The notes below the pieces were generated by a model. The model was not told the origin of the DNA. It did not search any database and saw nothing but the letters and a program-made list of their open reading frames with translations. Positions 5,076 to 13,900 of a stretch of DNA of 24,010 nucleotides are shown here, piece by piece; position 1 is the first letter of the stretch; each line of letters opens with the position of its first letter. Origin of the DNA: a virus; the IMG/VR virus record IMGVR_UViG_3300018063_000043, positions 1-24,010 of that record. One strand, written 5' to 3'. The position numbers and the translations under genes were made by a program.

Positions 5076-5895
5076 GGTCACGATCTCGGGGGACGAGGCT
5101 ACTTCGCTCTGCCCTTATCATTCCGACACATCCCCTTCCTTTCGTTTTAATATGCGAAAAGGATTATTCTACTGTCATTCCTGCGGGGCCAGCGGAAACG
5201 CAGACGACCTCCTTCAGGGACAACGAGCTATGTCTGCCGATCTACAGTCAAATCTGGCACTCCTCGACACGCAAATCGCAGGGTTGCGGACGCCCACGAA
5301 CGAGGAGATATCGTTAGATAGATATCTTCCCGAGACTTCATTACTCAGGTACAGGTTCCCGCACCCATATTGGAAAAGCCGAGGGTTTGATGAAGATACC
5401 GTTGATTGGTGGGACCTTGGGTACGACCCGATTTCCTCCCGGCTTACAATTCCAATACGAAACGAGGCTGGGCAACTTCTCGGGGTCATTTTTAGGCGGC
5501 TCGATGACGGTCGTCCGAAGTACCTCTACCCACGAGGATTTTCTAGAAGCAGAAATCTATTCGGTAGCTGGAAAATCTCTGGACATCGAACTGCATGTCT
5601 CGTCGAAGGGAGTCTGGACGCGATTAGAGTCTTTCAAGCGGGGTTTCCAGCTCTCGCTGTCTACGGCTCCTCGGTTTCCGAGCATCAAGTCCGTCTCCTC
5701 CATCGACTTGGAATCACTAAGGCAATCTGTTTCTTCGACAGTGACAACGCAGGCCGCAAGGCTGAAGGAGATGCTAGAAACAGGATTAGACGAATAGAAT
5801 TAGAAGTAGTCCAGTGGCCACGTAAATGGGAAGGGCGAGATCCCGGTGGACTTACACTTCCCGCCATACGATCACTAGTAGACAGGTATTTTTAA
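5029..5895 (+). CDS. dnaG: DnaG-type DNA primase (CHC2 zinc finger and TOPRIM)
   Basis: This is a 288-residue protein. The first possible start is TTG 5029, or GTG 5035, both inside the preceding gene; neither has a strong ribosome binding site, suggesting translational coupling. The CHC2 zinc ribbon has C28, H31, C49 and C52 (SLCPYHSD and FYCHSCGASG). The TOPRIM domain shows ACLVEGSLDAIRVFQAG with E193, and CFFDSDNAG with D237 and D239, the metal-binding acidic residues. It would synthesise RNA primers with the helicase two genes upstream. It is much shorter than host DnaG and lacks an obvious helicase-binding C-terminus. The family call is firm. Confidence 0.9.
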   Translation: MTVLKYQRLAKEVLSEVTISGDEATSLCPYHSDTSPSFRFNMRKGLFYCHSCGASGNADDLLQGQRAMSADLQSNLALLDTQIAGLRTPTNEEISLDRYLPETSLLRYRFPHPYWKSRGFDEDTVDWWDLGYDPISSRLTIPIRNEAGQLLGVIFRRLDDGRPKYLYPRGFSRSRNLFGSWKISGHRTACLVEGSLDAIRVFQAGFPALAVYGSSVSEHQVRLLHRLGITKAICFFDSDNAGRKAEGDARNRIRRIELEVVQWPRKWEGRDPGGLTLPAIRSLVDRYF

Positions 5896-6174
5896 ATGCT
5901 AGAAAGTGTACCGACCATGCCAGATGGCCGTCCAGGCTTCGGACCTGTGCCGCTGATGCCAGCGCCCATGGCAGTAGCAGTCGAGGGCGTACAGACAGCT
6001 CAAGGACCAGCAGTGGCTTTCACGATGTACTTCACCAACGGCCAAGTCACGGGAATATTTGAACCAGAGTCACTGGACGAGATCGCCGACGACATCAAAG
6101 CTAAAGTAAAATCGCTGACCACTGGGCTTGTCGTTCCGAGCCCATCTAAAAAAGGTGGTCTGATCGTTCCGTAA
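5896..6174 (+). CDS. Small hypothetical protein
   Basis: This is a 92-residue protein whose ATG directly follows the primase stop (TAA then ATG), so it is coupled to the primase. An internal ATG at 5917 is a possible alternative start. The N-terminus is rich in Pro, Met and Ala (MPDGRPGFGPVPLMPAPMAV). The middle has a predicted beta pair (VAFTMYFTNGQVTGIFEP) and an acidic helix. It ends SKKGGLIVP. I recognise no family. It is the last gene before the terminator and may be a replication accessory by position only. Confidence 0.7.
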   Translation: MLESVPTMPDGRPGFGPVPLMPAPMAVAVEGVQTAQGPAVAFTMYFTNGQVTGIFEPESLDEIADDIKAKVKSLTTGLVVPSPSKKGGLIVP

Positions 6175-6183
6175 TTTTAAATT

Positions 6184-6220
6184 AAGAGCCCATGGTTAAT
6201 AACGACGACCATGGGCTCTT
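6184..6220. terminator. Bidirectional intrinsic terminator between convergent operons
   Basis: AAGAGCCCATGGT (6184-6196) is perfectly complementary to ACCATGGGCTCTT (6208-6220), a 13-bp stem with an 11-base loop. On the rightward strand it is followed by a T-rich stretch, TGTATTT; on the leftward strand by AATTTAAAATT. It starts ten bases after the stop at 6174 and ends five bases before the stop of the leftward holin gene at 6226. Confidence 0.85.
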
Positions 6221-6225
6221 TGTAT

Positions 6226-6501
6226 TTACTTAGGATCAAGAGACTTCGGAAGAGTCGCAGCGCTGTCACTGTTACCGTAGAAGCTAGCTGCAACACCCTT
6301 GAGCAGAGACAGCACAGTAGCAGCCCCGCCGACTGCGGCACTCTGTAGGATGCTAACGTCTGTGATGTTGGCGACGTCGAACCACCCACCGACGACGAGC
6401 AGACCTAAGAACGTCTGAAGGAACGTCCAGAGAGCACGCTCGCCTATGTCGAGTAGGTAAACAAGTCCCTTGGACGGCGAAAAATCACTAAGATGTGACA
6501 T
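6226..6501 (-). CDS. Holin, r1t-like, two membrane segments
   Basis: This is a 91-residue protein. I chose ATG 6501, with AAGG about eight bases upstream; a GTG at 6510 overlaps that ribosome binding site. Two hydrophobic helices lie at about 23-41 (ALWTFLQTFLGLLVVGGWF) and 50-72, joined by a short DVANITDVS turn, and the tail is polar. The motif LLDIGERALWTFLQ... with AAVGGAATVLSLLKG is typical of r1t-type holins of Gram-positive phages, which permeabilise the membrane at lysis. It is the last gene of the late operon. No endolysin adjoins it within the window. Confidence 0.8.
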   Translation of the reverse strand: MSHLSDFSPSKGLVYLLDIGERALWTFLQTFLGLLVVGGWFDVANITDVSILQSAAVGGAATVLSLLKGVAASFYGNSDSAATLPKSLDPK

Positions 6502-6513
6502 GTTACTCACCTT

Positions 6514-6945
6514 CTATTTGACAAGACCATTTGGGCAATTAAGATCCACTCGCGTTCCTTTGGATATATCTATGAACTGCTGTTGTATATCTGTCAGTGA
6601 TTCTATCCCGCGTGCTTCTATTACCTGTTGAAGACTTTGGTTGAATAGATAATCCATGTTGCATATGTTCTTGCGCTGACTGTCAGTCAGCGCAGATATT
6701 TGATCTGTACGTCTATCTCCCGCGTCCTGTAGATTTGATAAATTTACAGCGCTGTAAGCTAACCATACGGTGAGTGCTATGTCAAGTATTACCGAGAACA
6801 ACGTAATAATGATAAATAATGTTTTACGTTTGAGTATTTTGTTGCCCGCCGCAAGAGTACGTTCTAGTTCAATAGCAGCATCTTTGTTTTCATTTACCGC
6901 TCTGTCAAGTTCTGAGAGCAGATCGGGAATGTCCTTACTCGTCAT
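6514..6945 (-). CDS. Membrane protein with flanking coils, lysis cassette
   Basis: This is a 143-residue protein, twelve bases upstream of the holin. The N-terminal 40 residues are acidic and helical, ending KILKRK. One membrane helix lies at about 42-67 (LFIIITLFSVILDIALTVWL). The C-terminal domain is largely helical with two Cys (C95 in NICNMDYLF and C137 in NCPNGLVK) that could form a disulfide if outside the membrane. The positive residues before the helix suggest the N-terminus is inside. It may be a holin partner or antiholin by position; I cannot name a family. It overlaps the upstream gene by 11 bases. Confidence 0.7.
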   Translation of the reverse strand: MTSKDIPDLLSELDRAVNENKDAAIELERTLAAGNKILKRKTLFIIITLFSVILDIALTVWLAYSAVNLSNLQDAGDRRTDQISALTDSQRKNICNMDYLFNQSLQQVIEARGIESLTDIQQQFIDISKGTRVDLNCPNGLVK

Positions 6946-7126
6946 CAGTACCCTCTCCGATCTGCCGCCGAATCATTACTACTAACTCTTTGATGTCGTC
7001 AATATTGCTAACGGTCTGGTCCAAGAGACTACTTATTTTGTCGAATGCTTTCTTGTCGTACGACGAATCTTGCTTTAGGATCTGTAGACCTTTTTTGATG
7101 TCAAGAACTTCGTCTTTTTCATCCAT
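6935..7126 (-). CDS. Small acidic coiled-coil protein
   Basis: This is a 63-residue protein, ATG at 7126, three bases after the stop of the upstream small gene and with no strong ribosome binding site of its own, so probably coupled. It is charged throughout with hydrophobic residues in heptad-like spacing (LDIKKGLQILKQDSSYDKK, then ISSLLDQTVSNIDDIKELVV), suggesting a short coiled coil. No membrane segment and no family recognised. It lies in a run of small coiled-coil or membrane genes between fibre genes and holin. Confidence 0.6.
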   Translation of the reverse strand: MDEKDEVLDIKKGLQILKQDSSYDKKAFDKISSLLDQTVSNIDDIKELVVMIRRQIGEGTDDE

Positions 7127-7129
7127 TGG

Positions 7130-7303
7130 TCATAGCCGTTTCATCTCGTCCATCAAAGCTTTACGAATTTCTAGTTGACTAGCTGCAAGATCGGCAGATA
7201 TTTTTTCGAGATCGGCTTTGATCTTAGCGGTTCTCTTCTCCATCTTTAATGCTATGTTCTCTAAGCGTTCTGCTAATGGAGGTCCGGTGAAAGCATCCTC
7301 CAT
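7130..7303 (-). CDS. Short coiled-coil protein
   Basis: This is a 57-residue protein, ATG at 7303 with AGGAG upstream, ten bases after the stop of the upstream coiled-coil gene. The sequence is almost entirely amphipathic helix (ERLENIALKMEKRTAKIKA, then DLEKISADLAASQLEIRKAL) with MKRL at the end, and contains no Cys and no membrane segment. Oligomerisation with the neighbouring coiled-coil proteins is a guess from position and composition. Confidence 0.65.
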   Translation of the reverse strand: MEDAFTGPPLAERLENIALKMEKRTAKIKADLEKISADLAASQLEIRKALMDEMKRL

Positions 7304-7313
7304 TTCCTAGCTC

Positions 7314-7883
7314 CTATTTGCTTAATGTAATAATTGTAATAGCTATAGCTACAATTGTGAGCAACAGTCCGCCAGCTCCTACAAAGACACCCCAGCTAGC
7401 ACCCACACCCTTACTTATTGATTCTATCTTTTCGATCCTAGTAGCATTTGCGTTAGCCTTGTCGTTCAAACGTAGCTCTAGACTGTTCAATCTTTCCGTC
7501 ATTACTATGACTGTGCTGTCTACCTTCTCAGCGATAGAACCTAGTCGTGCTTCCGACTCCGTCCTAGGCATAAGTCTTGACGCCTGATCCGACAGAGTAG
7601 AACGAAACTCATTAACTGAGTCGAACCGCTTTTCGTTAGCTATTTCGGCCTTGGTAACAGCTTTCTCAGCAGCACTCAGAGCGGTCTGTACGGCTTTCTC
7701 AGCAGCAAGTAGGGCCGCTTGCATAGCTGTCTGCTGAGCAAGGAACGCGGCGTCCAGGGCTTTTGTCTGCGCCTCAAACCTTTCCTGGTAGCGACGGTCC
7801 ATCTGAACAATCAAATCATTCATGTATTGATTTAAAGTACTGACTGTCCAGCCCGACACTTGTTGCTCTGTTTCACCAGACAT
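7314..7883 (-). CDS. Long coiled-coil protein with C-terminal membrane anchor
   Basis: This is a 189-residue protein starting at ATG 7883, preceded by AGGAGGTGAGG; an upstream extension of the frame into the fibre gene is not used. Residues 20-150 are a charged, alanine-rich helix with repeats such as LLAAEKAVQTALSAAEKAV. Residues about 160-186 are a glycine-rich then strongly hydrophobic membrane helix (VFVGAGGLLLTIVAIAITII), with a two-residue tail. From memory this helix-plus-anchor design is widespread in phage genomes near the lysis genes, without assigned function. It could act in lysis or host surface remodelling; that is inference. Confidence 0.75.
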   Translation of the reverse strand: MSGETEQQVSGWTVSTLNQYMNDLIVQMDRRYQERFEAQTKALDAAFLAQQTAMQAALLAAEKAVQTALSAAEKAVTKAEIANEKRFDSVNEFRSTLSDQASRLMPRTESEARLGSIAEKVDSTVIVMTERLNSLELRLNDKANANATRIEKIESISKGVGASWGVFVGAGGLLLTIVAIAITIITLSK

Positions 7884-7894
7884 TTCCTCACCTC

Positions 7895-8422
7895 CTATGC
7901 ACCACGCCATGCACCGTAGATAGACGGGTAAGCTTCATTACTAATATCTGCGGCGATCGAGGCGCCACTGTTTTGGTAATGCCAGAAGCTGATGGTATTA
8001 CCGGTGGTTACATACGACTCTCCGTAAGCATGGACTATTTTTGCTTGAGCCGAGTCATCACCTACTCTTATGACTTGGAAAGCAATTACTGATCCTTCAT
8101 TTTCATTATCTATCCTGGCTTCCCTAACACCTACACCTGAATTGGAAGCCTCGCGAATACAAGTACCAAAGCTATGAACTCCATTTCTACGTATGTCACA
8201 CGTTCCGTCAGTTGCTTGGAACATGTTGTCGGTGTCGTAAACTTCAGTGTTGCAGTTTACTAACACACCACCATTGAATAATGTCAGAGCGGTACTCTGC
8301 CTAGCTTTGAACCTAGGGATGTTGTAGAGATAGTTAAGATTATCCTTAAGATACAGGTTGAAATTACCAGCAGTTACTATCTCTCCGGTGAGCCAGGTCC
8401 TCGGTGTTGACCAGGCCATCAT
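7895..8422 (-). CDS. Tail fibre/minor tail protein, paralog 1 of 3
   Basis: This is a 175-residue protein starting at ATG 8422 (overlapping the previous stop) or the adjacent ATG 8419, better spaced from GGTGG. The N-terminus MAWSTPRTWLTGEIVTAGNF followed by N.YLKDNLNYLYNIPR is a signature common at the start of actinophage fibre proteins. The rest is beta rich with YDTDNMF, a central GVREARI strand and an end YGAWRGA, compatible with a C1q/TNF-like jelly roll. The likely role is trimeric receptor or surface binding at the tail tip. It is the last of three tandem paralogs. Confidence 0.75.
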   Translation of the reverse strand: MMAWSTPRTWLTGEIVTAGNFNLYLKDNLNYLYNIPRFKARQSTALTLFNGGVLVNCNTEVYDTDNMFQATDGTCDIRRNGVHSFGTCIREASNSGVGVREARIDNENEGSVIAFQVIRVGDDSAQAKIVHAYGESYVTTGNTISFWHYQNSGASIAADISNEAYPSIYGAWRGA

Positions 8423-8943
8423 GCACCACCCCAAGAACCGGCGTGCCAGCAGTCAATGTAGTCAACTGTTGTAGTAGTGTTCTTAGCAGAGCCACTATTC
8501 TGCCAACCTGTATTGTCAACAACTGTACTAGCTGACAATACTTTGTGTCCTGTTACGGACAAGCTCTGTTCCTCGGTGTTCGCAGAATTTCTTAGCCACA
8601 TAATTTCAGCAATAGTTGTTGCTCCTGTAGAAATCAAACAGGACTGAACACCGCCGAAAGCTCCTGATACTAGATTGTAGCCGCACATCATGGTCCATAG
8701 CCCTGTGACATTTGTAGTAAAGCTGTTGTCAGTTGGTGCAAACAACCCTCCTATATCGTATCGTTCGTTGTCACAGTCCAAGCCAATAGTAGTAGCATTA
8801 GTAAGAGAAAGAGCAGTAGTACGAAAAGCTCTGTACCTAGGGATATTATACAAGAAATTCGTGTTGTCACGGACATGAAGATTGAGGTTGGCAGCAGTAA
8901 CAAGCTCGCCAACAAGCCATGATTTCGGCGTAGTCCAAACCAT
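8419..8943 (-). CDS. Tail fibre/minor tail protein, paralog 2 of 3
   Basis: This is a 174-residue protein. I chose ATG 8943, five bases after GGAGGTG; the frame runs further upstream into the neighbouring gene. The N-terminal signature MVWTTPKSWLVGELVTAANL with N.HVRDNTNFLYNIPR matches both neighbours. The C-terminal beta region has diverged from them most (YDIGGLFAPTDNSFTTNV, ending HAGSWGGA). Its TGA stop overlaps the next gene's ATGATG. A conserved attachment end and a variable tip would fit alternative receptor or glycan specificities, which is inference. Confidence 0.75.
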   Translation of the reverse strand: MVWTTPKSWLVGELVTAANLNLHVRDNTNFLYNIPRYRAFRTTALSLTNATTIGLDCDNERYDIGGLFAPTDNSFTTNVTGLWTMMCGYNLVSGAFGGVQSCLISTGATTIAEIMWLRNSANTEEQSLSVTGHKVLSASTVVDNTGWQNSGSAKNTTTTVDYIDCWHAGSWGGA

Positions 8944-8959
8944 TACCCACCTCCCCTTG

Positions 8960-9508
8960 TCATACTCCGCGCCACGTGGACCAATGCCCTGGCGAAGCAT
9001 CAACTGTCGGCAAGTCAGCCATATCGTTACCAGCATCATGGTAGGCAGTAAAAATTATGAACTCCGAAGTAGTAAACGTTCTTTCTCCAGAACCATTTAC
9101 TCGCATATGCTGAGTTTCAAGGGCGGCATGAGTACCAACAATATACTTCTGCCTGAATACCACGTCTTGTAGTGCTCCGTCATATCTAATAGCTTGTACT
9201 TCACGAACCCCCTCCCCGTCGTACTGCCCGTGTGCCCAACCAGCACCGCACGCATACAATCCAGCAGTATTGATATCTGCCGCGTGACTGCTGCCAGTAT
9301 TCCACATGTTATCCGTGTCATATATCTGCCGAGTAGTATTTATATTCGTTGAAGTAAAGTTCACCCAGATTATGTACCCAGAATGATAAGCCCGGTGCCT
9401 AGGTACATTATATAAAAAATTCTGGTTATCGCGTATATCAGTATTCATCCAACCAGACGTAGGGATATCACCAGTGGACCATGTTCGAGGCGTAGTCCAG
9501 ACCATCAT
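8960..9508 (-). CDS. Tail fibre/minor tail protein, paralog 3 of 3
   Basis: This is a 182-residue protein starting at ATG 9508, overlapping the upstream stop in ATGATGG, or at the second ATG 9505. The N-terminus MMVWTTPRTWSTGDIPTSGW with N.DIRDNQNFLYNVPR is the same signature with the VTA replaced by PTS. YDTDNMW and GEGVREVQAI align with paralog 1 (YDTDNMF, GVGVREARI), so these two are closest in the tip region. It ends HWSTWRGV. It is first of the three in transcription order, directly after the zinc-ribbon proteins. Confidence 0.75.
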   Translation of the reverse strand: MMVWTTPRTWSTGDIPTSGWMNTDIRDNQNFLYNVPRHRAYHSGYIIWVNFTSTNINTTRQIYDTDNMWNTGSSHAADINTAGLYACGAGWAHGQYDGEGVREVQAIRYDGALQDVVFRQKYIVGTHAALETQHMRVNGSGERTFTTSEFIIFTAYHDAGNDMADLPTVDASPGHWSTWRGV

Positions 9509-10374
9509 GGACCAACTATAGGACGTGTATCGACTACACCGTGCAAAAACTCCATCGCTAGTCTAAACAGCAAGTCATCGGTAGGGTCTTCACCTAGAGC
9601 AATCATCTCAGCCTTTATTCTAAATGCTTCCTGCACATAATCTGGTTGTTCAGACGTCGGTACGTCCACCCACTTTGAAAAAAGATCGTTTCTTTGTATT
9701 GGTGGTCGTGGCTTCGGTGGTGCGTCAGGTGAGCGCTTCAAGCTTTCTAGCGTAACCCCCGTGTTGTAGTCCTTGTCAGGCACGTACCCGTCCGTTGGTG
9801 TCGGGTCGAAAGACTTGAGGTCTACAGGTATTTCTAGGCCAGCACGTTTGAGTATAGTTACCTGTTCGTCTTTCGGTATAGTCCAATCCATCGGAAAGCC
9901 GAACTGCATTCTGTCTCTGATGAATGCAGGCACATCGTGCGTCTCGTTGACGTGAGTAACATTCTGATCTATTAACATCGCTATGGTCTCACCAGGATAC
10001 CAATTACGATTCTTTTCCTGCTTGCGATTGACAAGAACTTCGACAAGCTGAGCAGGAGACGGGTCAGTAGGCCAGACTAGTGGAACCAACTTGTAATTAC
10101 TATTGACATTCAAACATGAAGTACAAAAGAACCAGTGGTCTTTACCAGAAGGGAACTGCGCCCCGCCGCACTCAGTATTAGGGCAGTTGACTATCCATCT
10201 CCCGTGGTTGGCTACGACCACAGCGGGAGACCCTACAGGATCTTCTTCAGGTTCAAACGGTAGAATATCTATTCGCTCCCAATTATCTATAGTAACGAGC
10301 ATAGCTCCCCGCACACCAGTTACTATCCTACCTACACCGTAGGTTTGTTCCGCAATTAAGAACGCCATGATCAT
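9505..10374 (-). CDS. Tail-region zinc-ribbon protein, paralog A
   Basis: This is a 289-residue protein. ATG 10374 overlaps the upstream stop by four bases and has AAGG five bases upstream; a second ATG follows two codons later. A four-Cys ribbon is seen in NCPNTECGGAQ followed by HWFFCTSCLN (about residues 63-90). Then YKLVPLVWPTDPSP and NWYPGETIAMLI are shared with the gene just upstream. The C-terminal third (DLFSKWVDVPTSEQPDYVQE) is proline-rich and acidic and absent from the shorter paralog. I recognise no named family. Position between tail hub and fibres suggests a baseplate or fibre-attachment role, or an assembly factor. Confidence 0.7.
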   Translation of the reverse strand: MIMAFLIAEQTYGVGRIVTGVRGAMLVTIDNWERIDILPFEPEEDPVGSPAVVVANHGRWIVNCPNTECGGAQFPSGKDHWFFCTSCLNVNSNYKLVPLVWPTDPSPAQLVEVLVNRKQEKNRNWYPGETIAMLIDQNVTHVNETHDVPAFIRDRMQFGFPMDWTIPKDEQVTILKRAGLEIPVDLKSFDPTPTDGYVPDKDYNTGVTLESLKRSPDAPPKPRPPIQRNDLFSKWVDVPTSEQPDYVQEAFRIKAEMIALGEDPTDDLLFRLAMEFLHGVVDTRPIVGP

Positions 10375-10949
10375 CGATACCTTATCTTGTGTGTGTCCAT
10401 AGCTTTCACATGTTTTGGTATCCGAGCTATCTTCATGAACCTCTGGATGTCATCGTCATGATGCGTAGGACCGACAGGTGCAGTCCATCTACCAGCAAGC
10501 CTGTTCGGTAGCGTCTCGGCAGTAACCTCGGGATGGCTCTTTATCGTTTCGGTCCGAAGAAAGTCTAAAGTGTCTCCCGGTAGCCAGTTGCATTGACTTA
10601 CGACCCTTCGCAGTGACAGTTCTGACATAATACCATGTGGTGAAGGATCACTCGGCCAAACAAGTGGTATCAGCTTGTAGTCGTCCTCAGAGTTCAGGCA
10701 GTCACCGCAGAAGTACCAATGATCTGTCATAGAGGGTATCTGAGCCCCGCCACACGACGGACAAGAGGCACACCAACGCTCGTGGTTGACTACTACCAGA
10801 GCCGGGACAGCATCTATATCCTCTCCCGGTACGAAAGGATAGATGTCTCTACGGTGCCAGAATCTTAGCGGTACCCACATAGCTGGTCTAGCGTCTGGGT
10901 ACATCATAGGTGGACTGCCGTACTTCTGTTCCGCAGTGAAGTAAGACAT
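10371..10949 (-). CDS. Tail-region zinc-ribbon protein, paralog B
   Basis: This is a 192-residue protein, ATG at 10949, eight bases after the tail hub stop. It shares with its neighbour the opening F.AEQ.YG, a PF.PGED-type segment, VVVNHERW, the Cys ribbon CASCPSCGGAQ...HWYFCGDCLN (about 60-85), and YKLIPLVWPSDPSP. One extra Cys pair arrangement differs (CASCPSC against CPNTEC). It lacks the neighbour's long C-terminal region. Tandem duplication followed by truncation or extension is the simplest reading. Function unknown. Confidence 0.7.
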   Translation of the reverse strand: MSYFTAEQKYGSPPMMYPDARPAMWVPLRFWHRRDIYPFVPGEDIDAVPALVVVNHERWCASCPSCGGAQIPSMTDHWYFCGDCLNSEDDYKLIPLVWPSDPSPHGIMSELSLRRVVSQCNWLPGDTLDFLRTETIKSHPEVTAETLPNRLAGRWTAPVGPTHHDDDIQRFMKIARIPKHVKAMDTHKIRYR

Positions 10950-10957
10950 TGGTACTC

Positions 10958-13900
10958 CTAATAACCAAGGTACGTGTTGGTGTCTAGAACGTTCGTACCC
11001 AGCACCCAGTACATCGGACCCTGGATGCCACCAGGTGCGTCCGGCAGGAACCCTGACGGAGTCCAGATAGGCGTCAGGGACCAGGTCACGTAAGTAGGGC
11101 TACCAGGCTTCAGCTTGACGTCTATAGACTCTATCTGATAAACGCGACTGTAGCCAGCAGCGAAATAGTTTGGTCGACGCTTGACCAGTAATTTGTCACC
11201 GATCTTGCGTTCCATGATTTCTGGCCAGTCCACATTGAAGTCGGGAATAACAGTTACAGTGTCTACTCTTCGTGACGTCAGTGACAGGACGTTCAACAAG
11301 TACTGAGCTATGTCGTCGCACTCGTAAGGGTTATTGCTCCACGAAAGCTGGCTGTGAGTACGAACACCGTACTGGTCCTGGATTCTAGTCGATGCGTCTT
11401 TCTGGAAGCTCTGACTAGTACTAGCCGCGTCACCATTAGGATCAAGGGCTAGTATCTCTCGATTGACAATGACTCTAGTAAACACCTTCTCGATGTCTAA
11501 AGAAGGGTGGTAGTCTGTAGTATAAGGAATTTCTCCACCAGCTACGTTCTCTCCTAATGTAGCGGAAGTAGTGGTGAGCAGAGGTAAGTAGTCTCTGTTC
11601 TCGAATATTATTACACCTTCACCGTTGCAGTAGAAGAGTCCTAGCTCCGTACTGTTAAGAGCCTGAGCGTAGTCCAGTAAGGAGACACCTGACTCTCGTC
11701 TTGATGTAACGATGGTGGTTCTGCCAGTGTCTATCTTGCGTCGACCAGTAGGAATGTCAGCCAGCACGATGGTACTGAGCCGTGAGCCAGTGTCCTCTTC
11801 CGGATACATTACTTTGCTAGCTGACCAGAATTGAGTCATCTTGGTGGTGTTAAGCACAGTAGGTAGCATAAAGAACTGTGCCATGTCGAAGCGGCTCTGG
11901 CTAGTGGTGGCAAACGGCAGTCCCCAACCTACATTTATGCCCCATGTATGTGTTGTGGAATCCCAAGCGGACTCAAGTAAATCACCAGTTGGTCCAAACG
12001 TGGCCTGTAGTGTAGGAGCAGCACTAGCAGTACCTCGATAGACTTTAAAGCCTAGACTATTTTTAGTTATGATAATAAAGTAGTTGGTGCTAGCAGAGAT
12101 AGATGTTGCCGTTGCTACTGTGTTGACGGCACCGACCATGTACCACATGCGTATCTGGTCGTACGCCGACCCAGCACCAGCAGAAGCTCTTAATGTTATT
12201 TGCATTTCCGGAAAAGTAATTAGTCCAGCTTCTTGGATCGAGGTACCGGTATTACTGTTAGCTTTTACCCAAAAGCCCATCGTCCAGTTATTCAGATAAG
12301 ATGTTTGCATCAGGGCGTTGCTGATTTCAGAGGTCAACGGGTCACCGAAGTAGACACCACCGTACTCAAGATCGTAGTATGCGGCCACCGAAGGTGCTCC
12401 ATGAAATCTGGTACCCAAGTCAGCTGTCGTGTTAAGCATCAGACCCATGACCCGCGATGTCATACCAGCTTTCTTGTTCAACCACTCAGGTTTTATACCT
12501 GGGTCGACACCACGATTAAGAGGGTCTATGTCTTTGTCAGTGTCCTCCATGAGCGGAAGGTGAATCAACGGGTCATTGACAGCTATCAGGTCTTCGATGG
12601 TCTCTGGCACAGTAGCATTCTGCAACAAACGCATGAGGTCGGAACACTGTATATTTACTATAGTAGATTTGTTACCAGCGTCCCACTCCTGCACCACGCT
12701 TTCGACGTTCCCTATGATGCCAGGATAGATCACACGTGCATTGCTACCTACTGCCGGAGCTTGGACACGTACACGTATTTGAGTCTGGACACCTAGCTTA
12801 CCGCTACCGGCATAGGCAGTAGCGACAGAACTAGTAGGCTTCAGGGCTATTATTATCCCGACACCAGTACCAGAGCCACCAGTTACGGTGAAAGTCTTCG
12901 TGCTGATGACCTGTGGACCGGTAGGGATAAGAGCGTAGTCCCAGACCAGACCACCGTCGTCCAACGTAGTCGAGTCAGGCTCTCCTATTTCCACCCATGT
13001 AAGTGAATCACCCGTCAGGGTAGCGACAGATGTCCAGTCGTCCCCACGTGCTCCTACGACTACCGTGGCCCCACCGCTGTAGCTTGTCTGGATAGCAGGG
13101 ATCGGCCCTAAGTTAGTAGCCGCACCGTTCGATCCCGGCACACCCATGACCGGTACCGGGTCGAGCAGATGGACGTTCCTGAATGTAGCGATCTGAGTAA
13201 TGTGCAAGTCGTTGGCGCTGGTACCGTAGTACTCGACTGTCGGAGTAGTGTCACCAGTCACAAAATATCTGTAGAGTAAAGAGATACGAGGTGATGCCGC
13301 ACCGTCTCTGTTGAACTCAGTGAGTAAGTTCCATCCCGTCGGCACGACTACGTTACCAGGGATACCAGCCGCTATAGCTGTGTCTGCCATGATCATGAAG
13401 TCGTCGACCGCAGTCGAGGCATGAATAGTCGGAGCGGTGCTGGCGTTGTTGGCCGAACTTGCAGTACCCGCACCAATAAACGAGATGGCATTGGTAGTGC
13501 CCAAGTAATCAGAGTCGAACTCTCCACTGTTGGTATTACAAGTTAACTGAAGAGTTCCTGTCTCGAACTGGTCAGTAATATATGTACGACCGTATTTGTA
13601 AGACACATCTCTTACAAAACTTGTGATGTTGGTATGCTTGTCCTCGACTTGAATATCGTCAACTCTAATAGTTTGTGATGCGCCTGCCGACACTACTGAT
13701 GCTACTACTCTCATTTTAACGGCAGTAGCAGGAGCTGTATGATCCGCTTCATACCGTGTGTGGACGTCACCCGGGCAGCTTACAGTAGAACCTGACGTAG
13801 TAGATATCAAAGTACTGCCAGAGGTATACCATTCAATATCTACTTCACATGAACGAGTTGTAGTAGTCGGACGAAAAACACATCGAGCAGTATAGACACG

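Noticed and set aside
12233-12796. 187-residue rightward open frame inside the tail hub gene
   Set aside because: It lies antisense to a clear long gene, has no ribosome binding site and no recognisable protein character.
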